Shown here piece by piece: positions 5,511 through 5,770 of a stretch of 5,770 bases of DNA (positions within the stretch are counted from its first letter, which is position 1; each line of letters begins with the position of its first letter). The DNA comes from Deltaproteobacteria bacterium (lineage in GTDB: Bacteria > Desulfobacterota > Desulfobacteria > Desulfobacterales > SURF-7). The DNA is taken from positions 1 to 5,770 of the forward strand of contig JAFDJC010000210.1 of NCBI GenBank assembly GCA_019307665.1, given 5' to 3'. Both the position numbers and the translations under genes were made by a program. Below the pieces are notes generated by a model that was given only the letters and a program-made list of their open reading frames with translations, ran no database searches and was not told the DNA's origin.

Positions 5511-5770
5511 ATGCAAACGTCTGTAACATTTAAAAATTTAGATCCCTCTGACACTCTGAAATCGTACGTCAGGGACAAACTCGACAAATTTGATAAATTT
5601 CTTGATAACCCGGCAGAAGCAAACGTTGTCCTGATTGTTGAAAAATTTCGACACATTGCTGAAATCAACATCATTGGAGATAGACTCAACCTAAACGGTA
5701 AAGAAGAAACGGGGGATATGTATTCCGCCATAGATATGACCCTGGACAAACTGGAAAAACAGATCAAAAA
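5511..5770 (+). CDS. hpf: Ribosome hibernation-promoting factor, N-terminal part (runs off the right edge)
   Basis: HPF/RaiA proteins bind the 30S subunit near the decoding centre and hold ribosomes inactive, often as 100S dimers, during starvation. The window holds 86 codons, about the length of the S30AE-type HPF domain. The family pattern is visible: a first strand MQTSVTFKNLD, helix SDTLKSYVRDKLDKFDKFL, strands ANVVLIVEKFRHIAEINIIGDRLNLNG, and second helix DMYSAIDMTLDKLEKQIK. Whether it is the short form or the long form with a C-terminal dimerisation domain cannot be told. It follows rpoN by 14 bases, the usual arrangement in many proteobacteria, with no terminator between them. Confidence 0.93.
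   Translation, partial: MQTSVTFKNLDPSDTLKSYVRDKLDKFDKFLDNPAEANVVLIVEKFRHIAEINIIGDRLNLNGKEETGDMYSAIDMTLDKLEKQIK

Noticed and set aside
5145..5767. Minus-strand open frames opposite rpoN and hpf
   Set aside because: The plus-strand RpoN box, helix-turn-helix and HPF domain are clear, so these are shadows.

Overview
The window carries most of a compact envelope-biogenesis operon on the plus strand: kdsA, kdsC, lptC, lptA, lptB, rpoN and the start of hpf. A divergently transcribed, incomplete gene for a probable M23-type murein peptidase lies at the left edge. This gene order, moderate GC content and family-like sequences suggest a Gram-negative, LPS-making bacterium of the Desulfobacterota (former Deltaproteobacteria), probably near the Desulfobacterales. 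That placement is inferred from gene order and remembered family sequences, not from a search.

Layout. Positions 1-599 (minus strand) hold the N-terminal 199 codons of a membrane-anchored protein whose catalytic part lies outside the window. Positions 615-818 are the divergent regulatory region. It holds a near-consensus sigma-54 promoter element (741-756), a weaker sigma-70-like candidate, a small inverted repeat and a weak promoter candidate for the minus-strand gene. Positions 819-5496 hold six tightly packed genes (overlaps of 4, 1 and 20 bases; gaps of 10 and 1 bases). Positions 5511-5770 are the start of hpf, behind the only textbook Shine-Dalgarno among the plus-strand operon genes.

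How it works together. KdsA and KdsC carry out the condensation and dephosphorylation steps that make KDO, the inner-core sugar of LPS. LptC (inner-membrane anchor), LptA (periplasmic bridge) and LptB (ATPase) are parts of the machine that moves LPS to the outer membrane. RpoN is sigma-54 and HPF is a ribosome hibernation factor; both commonly sit downstream of lptB in proteobacteria.

Nothing here looks like a wholly new system. The points most worth checking are: the sigma-54-type promoter in front of the operon that encodes sigma-54, which suggests autoregulation of LPS genes and rpoN; a 13-base homopolymer inside the peptidase gene where a one-base slip in either direction ends the frame quickly; and a perfect 7-bp C(GAAA)G hairpin near the end of kdsC.
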